From the NCBI GenBank assembly GCA_002441465.1, contig DJWE01000044.1:1-5744 (forward strand): a stretch of DNA of 5,744 nt, given 5' to 3'. The stretch's first letter is position 1, and each line of letters begins with the position of its first letter. The notes beneath the pieces are model-generated. The model made no database searches, was not told the DNA's origin, and saw only the letters and a list, made by a program, of their open reading frames with translations. Positions 1-5,285 of this stretch are shown piece by piece. The stretch comes from Propionibacteriaceae bacterium UBA6238. Its GTDB lineage: Bacteria; Actinomycetota; Actinomycetes; Propionibacteriales; Propionibacteriaceae. The position numbers and the translations under genes are program-made.

Positions 1-1
1 G

Positions 2-31
2 TTGGACGAGATCGAGCTCGACACCGACTGA
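2..31 (+). CDS. C-terminal tail of upstream gene (BrxD by position), partial
   Basis: Only the last nine codons are present, reading LDEIELDTD, then TGA at 29-31. The A of that stop is the A of the helicase ATG at 31, a TGATG overlap typical of translationally coupled genes in one operon. In BREX type 2 and type 6 loci the gene directly before the Lhr-like helicase brxHI is brxD, a P-loop ATPase, so that is the likely identity. Nine residues cannot prove it, so no gene symbol is given. The acidic tail is the only visible character. Confidence 0.55.
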   Translation: MDEIELDTD

Positions 32-2157
32 TGAGCGGTTTCGACGCACTGCATCCAGTCGTGCAGCACCACATCGTCAACTCCCTGGGCTGGCCGGACC
101 TCCGCCCGCTGCAGGACGCCGCTGTTGAGCCCCTGATCGCTGGCAAGGATGCCCTCCTCCTCGCGCCCACGGCCGGCGGCAAGACCGAGGCGGCGGTGTT
201 CCCGATGCTGACCCGGATGGCAACGGAAACCTGGTCGGGCACCTCCGTGCTCTACATCTGCCCGCTCCGCGCGCTGCTCAACAACCTGGAGCACCGCGTC
301 GATTCCTACGCCAAATGGCTCGGCAGGAGCGCCGCCGTGCGGCACGGGGACACTGCACAGAGCGTGCGGCGTCGCATCGCCGTGGAGCGGCCGGACATTC
401 TCATGACCACCCCCGAGTCGATCGAGGCGATGCTTGTCTCCAGCACTTTGGACCCGCGGGTGCTGCTGGCGAACGTGCGGGCCGTCATCGTCGACGAGGT
501 GCACGCCTTTGCGGGCGACGACCGGGGCTGGCATCTCCTCGCTGTCCTGGAGAGACTCTCGCACCTGACCGGGCGGTCCATCCAGCGCATCGGCCTCTCC
601 GCCACGGTGGGCAACGCCCCGAGCCTCCTGGAGTGGCTCCGAGGTTCCAACGCACCCTCCGGAGAGGGCGGGCACGTGATCGCACCGCCGTCTGAATCGT
701 CCGTGACCCCGGACGTGGCGCTCGACTACGTCGGGTCGATCGACAACGCAGCGAAGGTCGTCTCACTTCTGCACCGGGGAGAGAAACGTCTGGTCTTCGC
801 CGACTCGAGACGCACTGTGGAACAGCTCGGGGTGAGGCTGAGCGACTTGTCCGTCGACACCTACGTCTCCCACTCGAGTCTCTCCGCATCGGAACGTCGT
901 CGGTCGGAGACCGCGTTCGCTGAGGCTCGCGATTGCGTGATCGTCGCCACTTCCACGCTGGAGCTGGGCATCGACGTCGGCGACCTCGACCGAGTCCTGC
1001 AGGTGGGTGCACCCACGACCGTGGCCTCGTTGCTCCAGAGGCTGGGGCGCACGGGTCGTCGGCCCGGTACCAGCCGCAACATGACCCTGTTGGCCAGCAG
1101 CGACACCGAACTCATCCGCGGCACGGCGCTGCTTCTCCTCTGGTCCGAAGGCTTCGTCGAATCAATCACGGCTCCTCCGACGCCCGCACATATCGCAGCC
1201 CAGCAGATACTGGCGATCACGCTCCAGGAGGGGCGCGTGGGTCGGCGCACGTGGCGCGACTGGATCGGGTCTCTCCCCCTCGTCGAGAGCCAGGACGAGG
1301 AGCGTCTCGTCTCCACCCTTCTCGAGCGTGGCTGGCTCGACAGCGACCAGGACATGCTGATGGTGGGACCTGAGGCCGAGGGACGCTACGGCCGCCGGCA
1401 CTTCATGGAACTGATGTCGGTGTTCACCTCAGACCCCCAGGTGACCGTGCTGCATGGCCGCACCGAGATCGGGACCGTGGATCCGATGGTCCTGCTCACC
1501 AAGGTGCAGGGACCGCGGCGGCTGGCCTTGGCTGGCCGATCGTGGGTGGTCACGTCGGTCGACTGGGATCGGCGGCGGGCGTTCGTGGAGCCGTCGGAGG
1601 GCGTGGGGTTGGCCCGATGGATGGGGTCATCGTCGCCGCTCAGCTTCGAACTCGTCGACGCCATGCGACGCGTCCTCCTGGGCGCCGAACCGAATGGGGT
1701 GGAGCTGAGCAGGCGTGCCCGCCAGAGATTGGACGAGCTCCGTTTCGAGATGTCCAACCGCGTCGATCCCGAACGCACCGTCTTGCTGCACGAGTCCGGT
1801 GATACCCGGTGGTGGACATGGGCGGGAAGCAGAGCCAACGCCGTACTGTGGGCGGCTCTTGACCACGTCGCACCCGAAATCTGCGATCCCATCTCGACGT
1901 TCACCAACGATCACGTGGTGCTTCGCGGCGACACGACGGTGGCCGAGCTGCGGGCAGCTCTCGCCCTGGCGAGGCAGCAGTACGGCGACGACCTGACCGG
2001 TGTCCAGCCCGAGATCAGCGACCGAGCCATCCAGGACTTGAAGTTCTCGGACATGCTCCCGGAAGACCTGGCCGTCGCGACGGTCTCTCGCAGGCTCAGC
2101 GACCACCGCCGTGCATCAGAGACCACCATTACGGAGGTCATCGAGCGGCGGATCTGA
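31..2157 (+). CDS. brxHI: Lhr-like DEAD/DEAH-box helicase, probable BREX protein BrxHI
   Basis: This 708-aa superfamily 2 helicase has all core motifs. These are a Q-motif-like GWPDLRPLQ (residues 20-28), Walker A APTAGGKTE (45-53), PLRAL (78-82), TTPES (126-130), DEVH box (155-158), SAT (190-192), LVFADSRRTVE (254-264), VATSTLELGIDV (305-316) and QRLGRTGR (336-343). Residues about 385-450 fit the Lhr winged helix and about 460-530 the beta-rich Lhr core domain. These parts are the hallmark of Lhr-type ATP-dependent nucleic-acid translocases. The start at 31 overlaps the previous stop by one base, so coupling replaces a strong ribosome site. The opening FDALHPVVQHHIVNSLGW and the length match my recollection of BrxHI, the last gene of type 2 BREX/Pgl operons. 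The protein should be cytoplasmic and act in phage restriction, although its exact job in BREX is not established. The frame is intact with no missing motif. Alternative: another Lhr-family helicase in a different defence locus. Confidence 0.9.
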   Translation: MSGFDALHPVVQHHIVNSLGWPDLRPLQDAAVEPLIAGKDALLLAPTAGGKTEAAVFPMLTRMATETWSGTSVLYICPLRALLNNLEHRVDSYAKWLGRSAAVRHGDTAQSVRRRIAVERPDILMTTPESIEAMLVSSTLDPRVLLANVRAVIVDEVHAFAGDDRGWHLLAVLERLSHLTGRSIQRIGLSATVGNAPSLLEWLRGSNAPSGEGGHVIAPPSESSVTPDVALDYVGSIDNAAKVVSLLHRGEKRLVFADSRRTVEQLGVRLSDLSVDTYVSHSSLSASERRRSETAFAEARDCVIVATSTLELGIDVGDLDRVLQVGAPTTVASLLQRLGRTGRRPGTSRNMTLLASSDTELIRGTALLLLWSEGFVESITAPPTPAHIAAQQILAITLQEGRVGRRTWRDWIGSLPLVESQDEERLVSTLLERGWLDSDQDMLMVGPEAEGRYGRRHFMELMSVFTSDPQVTVLHGRTEIGTVDPMVLLTKVQGPRRLALAGRSWVVTSVDWDRRRAFVEPSEGVGLARWMGSSSPLSFELVDAMRRVLLGAEPNGVELSRRARQRLDELRFEMSNRVDPERTVLLHESGDTRWWTWAGSRANAVLWAALDHVAPEICDPISTFTNDHVVLRGDTTVAELRAALALARQQYGDDLTGVQPEISDRAIQDLKFSDMLPEDLAVATVSRRLSDHRRASETTITEVIERRI

Positions 2158-2191
2158 TCGTTCCATGCCGGGAAGGAGGGCGAACCCGTCC

Positions 2192-2221
2192 CGCCGTCAG
2201 GGTCCCTACTGCTCGACGGCG
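2192..2221. terminator. Possible bidirectional terminator between convergent genes
   Basis: A perfect 7-bp inverted repeat, CGCCGTC (2192-2198) and GACGGCG (2215-2221), encloses a 16-nt loop. It starts 34 bp after the helicase stop and covers the stop codon of the convergent gene (TAG complement at 2206-2208). There is no T-run on either side. High-GC actinobacterial terminators often lack one, so the position is suggestive but the stem is short. Confidence 0.3.
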
Positions 2222-3300
2222 CCCAACTGCCGGTCGCTCAGATCGGTTGCAGGTGAGTGGCCCAGTTGCGGCATGGGGTCGAGCGATCCAAGGCCAACCT
2301 GCACCCCGGAGGCATCGACCGTCACCGCCAGTGGCGCACCGTGAGTCTCGCCGACGACCGCACTTGTGGCCAGCCAAGCGGCGTGAAGCGCCTTGACGCG
2401 GGCAACCTCGGCCGGCAGCAGCAAGAACTCACGGAATGCGTCTCGCCGCTCGCCTACATCCGGGCGATGGTCCTCCGAGCGTGGCATCGGCAGGGCGCCC
2501 GCAATTGCGCCCACGAGGCGTTGGATGACTCCAGGCTGTTGAGCAGCGATCGGCTCATGAATAGCGAGTTCGGTGCTCGGAAAGAGCCGTGAGATGAACA
2601 CGCTTGAGTGCCTCAAGGCATCGGCCAGGTCGGCGTCGAAGCCTTGGTTTCCCTTCGCTCGGACATGCTCGCTCCACTCGATCGCGGGATCCAGACCCAG
2701 GCGGCGGACGAAGTCCATGTCGAGCTTTGCGCCTGGGACAGCGCGCCGCACCGCGCCCTGCAGATCGATCTCGGAGCTCTGGGCAGCCTGCTCGAACTGC
2801 ACCAGAAACAGTTCGCGGAAGCCTCGGAACGTATCGCGGACGATGTCCAACTCGTAGAGGACCGACTGAGGGGCGGACACCCGCTTGTTTGCCACAAGGG
2901 AGTCCATCGTGGCGCGAGCTTCACGAGCGAGATACTCCGAGACGCGGAGATCGAGTTGATTGCCGGCGCGGTGGGCCACGCTCCACCGAGCGATCATGTC
3001 CGCCAGCCAGGGAATCCGACGGAGCTCCTCGCGGGTGGCCTCGTCCAGCAGCCGCTGCTGGCGCGTCTCCCACCACAGGCCGAGGGTTCCCGCCGCCTGG
3101 GCGACCATGGCCACCGCCTCGATGGGGCCGCCGACTCCGATAGAGGGAAGCCGTGGCGAAGGGCCCGCCTCGCTTGATCCGAAAGACCGGTCGACTGGAT
3201 CCCAGGCCACCCCGCTCCTACCGAAGGTCATCGTCCACATGTCGCCGGTGTCCTTCTGGACCAAGAACTGCCGCGCGCTGCTCGAACCACCAACTGACAT
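2206..3300 (-). CDS. Uncharacterised 364-aa protein at the BREX locus edge
   Basis: I do not recognise this family. The ATG at 3300 is chosen because GGGGAG lies four bases upstream. The frame is open for 56 more codons upstream, but that extension is Cys/Arg-rich and has no ribosome site. After a Ser/Gly-rich N-terminus and a Trp-containing stretch (MWTMTFG, 21-27), residues 53-77 form a Gly/Ala-rich hydrophobic segment ending GLWW. It is borderline for a membrane helix and could instead be a buried or amphipathic helix. Residues 78-245 look mainly helical and charged, and include YELDIVRDTFRGFRELF (149-165). A second small hydrophobic patch lies at 258-271 and a beta-like C-terminal part at 322-340. 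No signal peptide, catalytic motif or metal site is visible. It runs towards the helicase with 48 bp between the stops, so it is a separate transcription unit and may be an unrelated passenger or an accessory defence gene. Confidence 0.8.
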   Translation of the reverse strand: MSVGGSSSARQFLVQKDTGDMWTMTFGRSGVAWDPVDRSFGSSEAGPSPRLPSIGVGGPIEAVAMVAQAAGTLGLWWETRQQRLLDEATREELRRIPWLADMIARWSVAHRAGNQLDLRVSEYLAREARATMDSLVANKRVSAPQSVLYELDIVRDTFRGFRELFLVQFEQAAQSSEIDLQGAVRRAVPGAKLDMDFVRRLGLDPAIEWSEHVRAKGNQGFDADLADALRHSSVFISRLFPSTELAIHEPIAAQQPGVIQRLVGAIAGALPMPRSEDHRPDVGERRDAFREFLLLPAEVARVKALHAAWLATSAVVGETHGAPLAVTVDASGVQVGLGSLDPMPQLGHSPATDLSDRQLGAVEQ

Positions 3301-3304
3301 GTGT

Positions 3305-3310
3305 CTCCCC
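3305..3310 (-). promoter_or_regulatory. Shine-Dalgarno fixing the start of the 364-aa gene
   Basis: On the minus strand GGGGAG precedes the ATG at 3300 by the four bases ACAC. It is the only good ribosome site near this 5' end and is the main reason for rejecting the longer reading frame that opens at 3468. Confidence 0.7.
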
Positions 3311-3312
3311 AA

Positions 3313-3355
3313 ACTGTCCGACTGTCCAGCAAGGCTATCGAGCCACGGCTCGTGG
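3313..3355. promoter_or_regulatory. Operator-like repeats upstream of the 364-aa gene
   Basis: Just beyond the Shine-Dalgarno are two tandem copies of ACTGTCC in an 8-base register (3313-3319 and 3321-3327). Farther upstream for the minus gene lie two overlapping small palindromes: CGAGCC-AC-GGCTCG (3339-3352) and CCACG-GCT-CGTGG (3343-3355). Such repeats within 60 bp of a start are a common layout for a repressor site. I see no convincing -35/-10 pair, so this is a candidate only. Confidence 0.3.
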
Positions 3356-3477
3356 CGGCGGTCGCCCACGGCGAAGGAACGAGTACAACCTCCGAAGCAA
3401 CTCACTGCTCGCTGTTCCGGCCCTGCAAACGGCGGTCGGCAGCGTGCATGCACGACGACGCCACCCACGAGGCTGGC

Positions 3478-3906
3478 GTGACGATCGTTGTGTCAACCTT
3501 CGCCCTTCGCCAGGCACTTGCGTGGTCAGTCGGTGCGGAGCACGTCCGCAGACACCCCAATTCGATTCGGCTGATGAAGGTCTTTCCTCATCAGTACGGC
3601 CCAGCACTCACCCTGTGGGAGAAGCGAGCGGCACTACCACCGCCAACGTCGCGGTCTGCCCGGCGCGACGACGCCCTCGCGCCGGGCCGTGGTCTAGCGT
3701 TCCTGACCTTGGGGGAGAGCTTCCACATCCAGCCTCTGGTCGAGCCTGCTCTGGGGGTCGTCGGAATTCGCTGGACGTTCTTCTCTCCTCGAACCGTCGG
3801 CACGCCGTCGTCCAGCGGCTCGAGGCCCAGCCCGGGCTTTCCCAACGGGATCAACCCCCACCGCACCCGGGCAGCGTGGAGCGCGGGTGATCGCAGCGCT
3901 TCTTGA
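3478..3906 (+). CDS. Weak hypothetical ORF, 142 aa
   Basis: A GTG at 3478 has GAGG five bases upstream, and the frame is open to TGA at 3904-3906. The first half reads like ordinary protein (VTIVVSTFALRQALAW, then RLMKVFPHQYGPALTLWEKR). The second half turns Ser/Pro/Arg-rich and contains an 11-bp perfect hairpin, which argues against a constrained protein. The frame is open further upstream to a GTG at 3301 that has no ribosome site. No family is recognised. It may be spurious or a decayed gene. Confidence 0.2.
   Translation: MTIVVSTFALRQALAWSVGAEHVRRHPNSIRLMKVFPHQYGPALTLWEKRAALPPPTSRSARRDDALAPGRGLAFLTLGESFHIQPLVEPALGVVGIRWTFFSPRTVGTPSSSGSRPSPGFPNGINPHRTRAAWSAGDRSAS
3571..3594. repeat. Stem-loop, 9 bp with one bulge
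   Basis: CTGATGA (3571-3577) pairs with TCATCAG (3588-3594), and GG/CC (3579-3580 with 3586-3587) continues the stem past a bulged A. The loop is TCTTT. There is no T-run after it on either strand, so a terminator role is possible but not shown. Confidence 0.45.
3658..3687. repeat. Perfect 11-bp GC-rich inverted repeat with 8-nt loop
   Basis: GCCCGGCGCGA (3658-3668) is exactly complementary to TCGCGCCGGGC (3677-3687) around the loop CGACGCCC. It is the strongest hairpin in the window. It lies inside the gene-poor segment and does not follow a confident gene, so it may be part of a structured transcript, a stray terminator or a protein-binding site. Confidence 0.5.
3787..3825. repeat. Interrupted inverted repeat with nested small palindrome
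   Basis: CCTCGA (3787-3792) pairs with TCGAGG (3820-3825). CCG/CGG (3794-3796 with 3816-3818) continues the stem past one mismatch. Inside it, CGGC-AC-GCCG (3798-3807) is a second small palindrome. This adds to the density of inverted repeats in the segment, although chance pairing is fairly likely at this GC content. Confidence 0.3.
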
Positions 3907-3959
3907 ACGGACGGTCTTAGTGCGCGACAGCTGGGGGATGACAAACGGCGCCCACGAGG

Positions 3960-4178
3960 ATGACGACGGAGCAAGGCATCAACGAGCGACTGTTCCGGAG
4001 CATGCCAGAAGTGGCGACGGCCGCGTCTACCCACCGACCCGAGCTCCACCCCCTAGGGCTCGCCGTGTCCCGCTACTGGTTCCTCTGTCCGATCATCCGC
4101 GGCGAGGCCGGTGCGCCTCTTCGAGCGCTGGACACCACCAACTTCGTGCTTCGGCTCGAGGATGAGCGTGTGTCCTAG
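3960..4178 (+). CDS. Hypothetical small protein, 72 aa
   Basis: The only start in this frame is the ATG at 3960, and the frame ends at TAG 4176-4178. Third-position GC is high (roughly four codons in five), and the middle (LGLAVSRYWFLCPIIRGEAG, then TTNFVLRLEDERV) reads like genuine protein. The start is weak, because GAGG abuts the ATG with no spacing. I recognise no domain. The same frame reopens with an ATG directly after the TAG, but that extension soon turns Arg-rich and runs into the start of the next gene. It could be a small real gene on the same strand as the ART-like gene, or the relic of a longer one. Confidence 0.38.
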   Translation: MTTEQGINERLFRSMPEVATAASTHRPELHPLGLAVSRYWFLCPIIRGEAGAPLRALDTTNFVLRLEDERVS

Positions 4179-4278
4179 ATGGAGGAGTCCGTAGTTGCGG
4201 CCGGAGTCTCGATCGTCTGGTCAGCAGCGCGATGCCCCCCGCGTCGTAGAGAGCGTTCTGTCCAAGTGTTGTTGATTC

Positions 4279-4308
4279 GTGGCAGTCGTCGACCGGATCC
4301 GGTAGACA
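4279..4308 (+). promoter_or_regulatory. Possible promoter of the ART-like gene
   Basis: GTGGCA (4279-4284) and TAGACA (4303-4308) are 18 bp apart and resemble actinobacterial housekeeping -35 and -10 boxes imperfectly. Transcription would begin near 4315 and leave a leader of about 36 nt before the ATG at 4351. The box match is modest. The overlap with a strong palindrome adds some support. Confidence 0.28.
4288..4307. promoter_or_regulatory. Near-perfect 20-nt palindrome, candidate operator
   Basis: The core ACCGGATCCGGT (4292-4303) is a perfect 12-bp palindrome. It extends past one mismatched pair to GTC (4288-4290) and GAC (4305-4307), so nine of ten base pairs are symmetric with no loop. 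This is the shape of a site for a dimeric repressor rather than of an RNA hairpin. It overlaps the possible -10 box of the ART-like gene and ends 43 bp before its ATG, so a bound protein would block transcription. No regulator gene is evident in the window. Confidence 0.45.
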
Positions 4309-4336
4309 AGAGGCTTGCCCATAAGGGGTGGAGGAC

Positions 4337-4343
4337 GGAAGGG
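4337..4343 (+). promoter_or_regulatory. Ribosome binding site of the ART-like gene
   Basis: GGAAGGG lies seven bases before the ATG at 4351. It decides that start over an in-frame TTG at 4315, which has only AGAGG one base away. An ATG at 4344 is out of frame and closes after four codons. Confidence 0.65.
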
Positions 4344-4350
4344 ATGGCAT

Positions 4351-4950
4351 ATGGCTAGCGATTTGCAGGATGCGTGCGCGGCTTGGCAGGGAGGGATGTC
4401 CGGGGGGTCATCACCGATCCGCGCCGCTGCCCGGAACCTCACCGGTATCAGGCACTACTTCCGGGCCGACTTCATCGACAGGTACGAAGACGAAGCACGC
4501 AGCGACGAGGTCACAACCCAGCGCGCCTGGACGCTCCTCGCCGCCCTGGCCGCGAGCCCACTTCGCACCCCGGCCGAATGGGCCAGCGAGTTGAACATCG
4601 GGTCGGGCTGGGTCGGGCGTGGGATCAAGAGGGGCACCCAGGACCAGCAGATCCTCCAGTCACTATCCACAGGCGAGATCACCATGCCGTTGTGGGGCGC
4701 CAGCTTCGACCCCGACATCGCACGCCACTACGGCGACAGGTTCACCTTCATCATGCACGGACCGTTCCCAGCCATCCCTGCTTGGCTCCACTCCGGGATC
4801 GTGGCCGAGGAACTCGAGCTGATCTGCGGCGGACGCTACGAGATCATCCAGCCCACGGATCTGACGGCGGAGAAGATCCAAGTCCACCTCCGATTCCTTG
4901 GACTCCCGACTGTCCATCGCAGCCCGGAAACCGGACCCGGGCACGTATGA
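4351..4950 (+). CDS. Putative ADP-ribosyltransferase-fold protein, 199 aa
   Basis: The C-terminal half follows the order of the arginine/serine/glutamate (R-S-E) ADP-ribosyltransferase fold, enzymes that move ADP-ribose from NAD+ to a target. VGRGIKRG (88-95) places Arg90 as the NAD-binding arginine. WGASFDPDIARHYG (115-128) corresponds to the STS strand and following helix, here in the variant form GAS. FTFIMHGP (131-138) is the next strand. EELELICGGRYEII (153-166) carries an E-x-E pair, Glu154 and Glu156, before a Gly-rich turn and final strand. The N-terminal 80 residues are helical and charged. There is no signal peptide or membrane segment, and 199 aa suits a single-domain ART. The missing first Ser of STS could mean altered activity. 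The gene has a good ribosome site, a palindromic candidate operator upstream, and a stop (4948-4950) overlapping an ATG at 4947. A toxin or anti-phage effector role is inference from fold and neighbourhood. Alternative: a catalytically dead or unrelated fold with coincidental motifs. Confidence 0.6.
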   Translation: MASDLQDACAAWQGGMSGGSSPIRAAARNLTGIRHYFRADFIDRYEDEARSDEVTTQRAWTLLAALAASPLRTPAEWASELNIGSGWVGRGIKRGTQDQQILQSLSTGEITMPLWGASFDPDIARHYGDRFTFIMHGPFPAIPAWLHSGIVAEELELICGGRYEIIQPTDLTAEKIQVHLRFLGLPTVHRSPETGPGHV

Positions 4951-5055
4951 CCCGAGCAACAGAGACTCAGCTCCGGCAGGGAGTCTCCTCGAATCCTTCA
5001 CCGCAGCGACACGCATCTACTCATCGGCATCCGGAGTACTGGACGTTTCCTCACC

Positions 5056-5280
5056 GTGGACGTTGATGCCTCGCATGACACTTGCTCACAGATGGCCTCC
5101 TACGAAGGAGACGCAGTACTGATCGAGATCCCCGGCGCCGCCCTGAGCAACCGAGGAGTCTCCACCTTCGACCAGGATTGGCTCACTGAGCTTGGCTTCA
5201 CCTCACCCGACGTCGACGTGCCGAACTGGTGGATCGGCATAGAACGCGGCCACCACTCAGGAGTTCTGCTAAGAGTGTGA
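5056..5280 (+). CDS. YbjN/TY-Chap-like chaperone fragment, start unresolved
   Basis: The coding-like sequence runs to TGA at 5278-5280 and resembles the TY-Chap group of small alpha/beta proteins (YbjN and type III secretion chaperone relatives). It has a strand RFLTVDVD, a conserved-looking Gln, a strand AVLIEI, then the family-like end FDQDWLTELGFTSPDVDVPNWW. Recognisable sequence begins near 5011 (THLLIGIRSTG), upstream of the GTG at 5056, so that GTG would give only 74 aa without the first strands and has no ribosome site. The frame is open back to 4951, directly after the ART-like gene's stop and in the same frame. The ATG at 4947, which overlaps that stop, leads into another frame closing at 5066. 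Either a frame error or indel separates a real N-terminus, or the two proteins were once fused. Family members typically bind partner proteins, so a chaperone or immunity-like role for the ART neighbour is conceivable but unproven. Confidence 0.45.
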   Translation: MDVDASHDTCSQMASYEGDAVLIEIPGAALSNRGVSTFDQDWLTELGFTSPDVDVPNWWIGIERGHHSGVLLRV

Positions 5281-5285
5281 GCGTT

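Larger units (their letters stand above)
3301..3959. other. About 660 bp without a convincing gene, rich in inverted repeats
   Basis: No reading frame here has both a good ribosome site and a recognisable protein. Plus-strand and minus-strand frames overlap over much of it, and both show raised third-position GC, so codon bias does not settle the strand. The segment has several hairpins (3571-3594, 3658-3687, 3787-3825). It could be a decayed gene or mobile-element remnant, or it could encode a structured RNA. I see no tRNA, rRNA, transposase motif or flanking terminal repeats. Confidence 0.5.

Noticed and set aside
2173..2200. AAGGAGGG ribosome-site-like sequence just after the helicase stop
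   Set aside because: No ATG, GTG or TTG opening a credible frame lies at a suitable distance downstream. The sequence beyond is the antisense of the 364-aa gene.
2608..3177. Plus-strand 189-aa frame opposite the 364-aa gene
   Set aside because: It is antisense to a gene with a better start and coherent protein, has no ribosome site, and shares the open length expected from high-GC shadow frames.
3301..3468. Upstream extension of the 364-aa gene to a start at 3468
   Set aside because: The added 56 residues are Cys/Arg-rich with no ribosome site, whereas the ATG at 3300 has GGGGAG at ideal spacing. The repeats at 3313-3355 also look regulatory.
3571..3594. CTGATGA motif resembling a hammerhead ribozyme core
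   Set aside because: The sequence is one arm of a simple hairpin. The GAAA segment and the flanking stems I and III of a hammerhead are absent on both strands.
3591..4049. Minus-strand 152-aa reading frame with high third-position GC
   Set aside because: The protein is Arg-rich with no recognisable domain and no ribosome site, and it overlaps opposing frames of similar codon bias. It could be a relic, but I cannot support it as a gene.
4093..4350. Minus-strand 85-aa frame upstream of the ART-like gene
   Set aside because: It is rich in Arg/Pro/Ser, has no ribosome site, and lies over the promoter and palindrome region, so it is most likely a shadow frame.
4898..5122. Third-frame 74-aa reading (TTG start) across the ART/TY-Chap junction
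   Set aside because: It starts inside the ART-like gene without a ribosome site, and its second half lies over the better TY-Chap-like frame. A short stretch (AGSLLESFTAATRIY) could be part of a frameshifted N-terminus, but this cannot be decided here.
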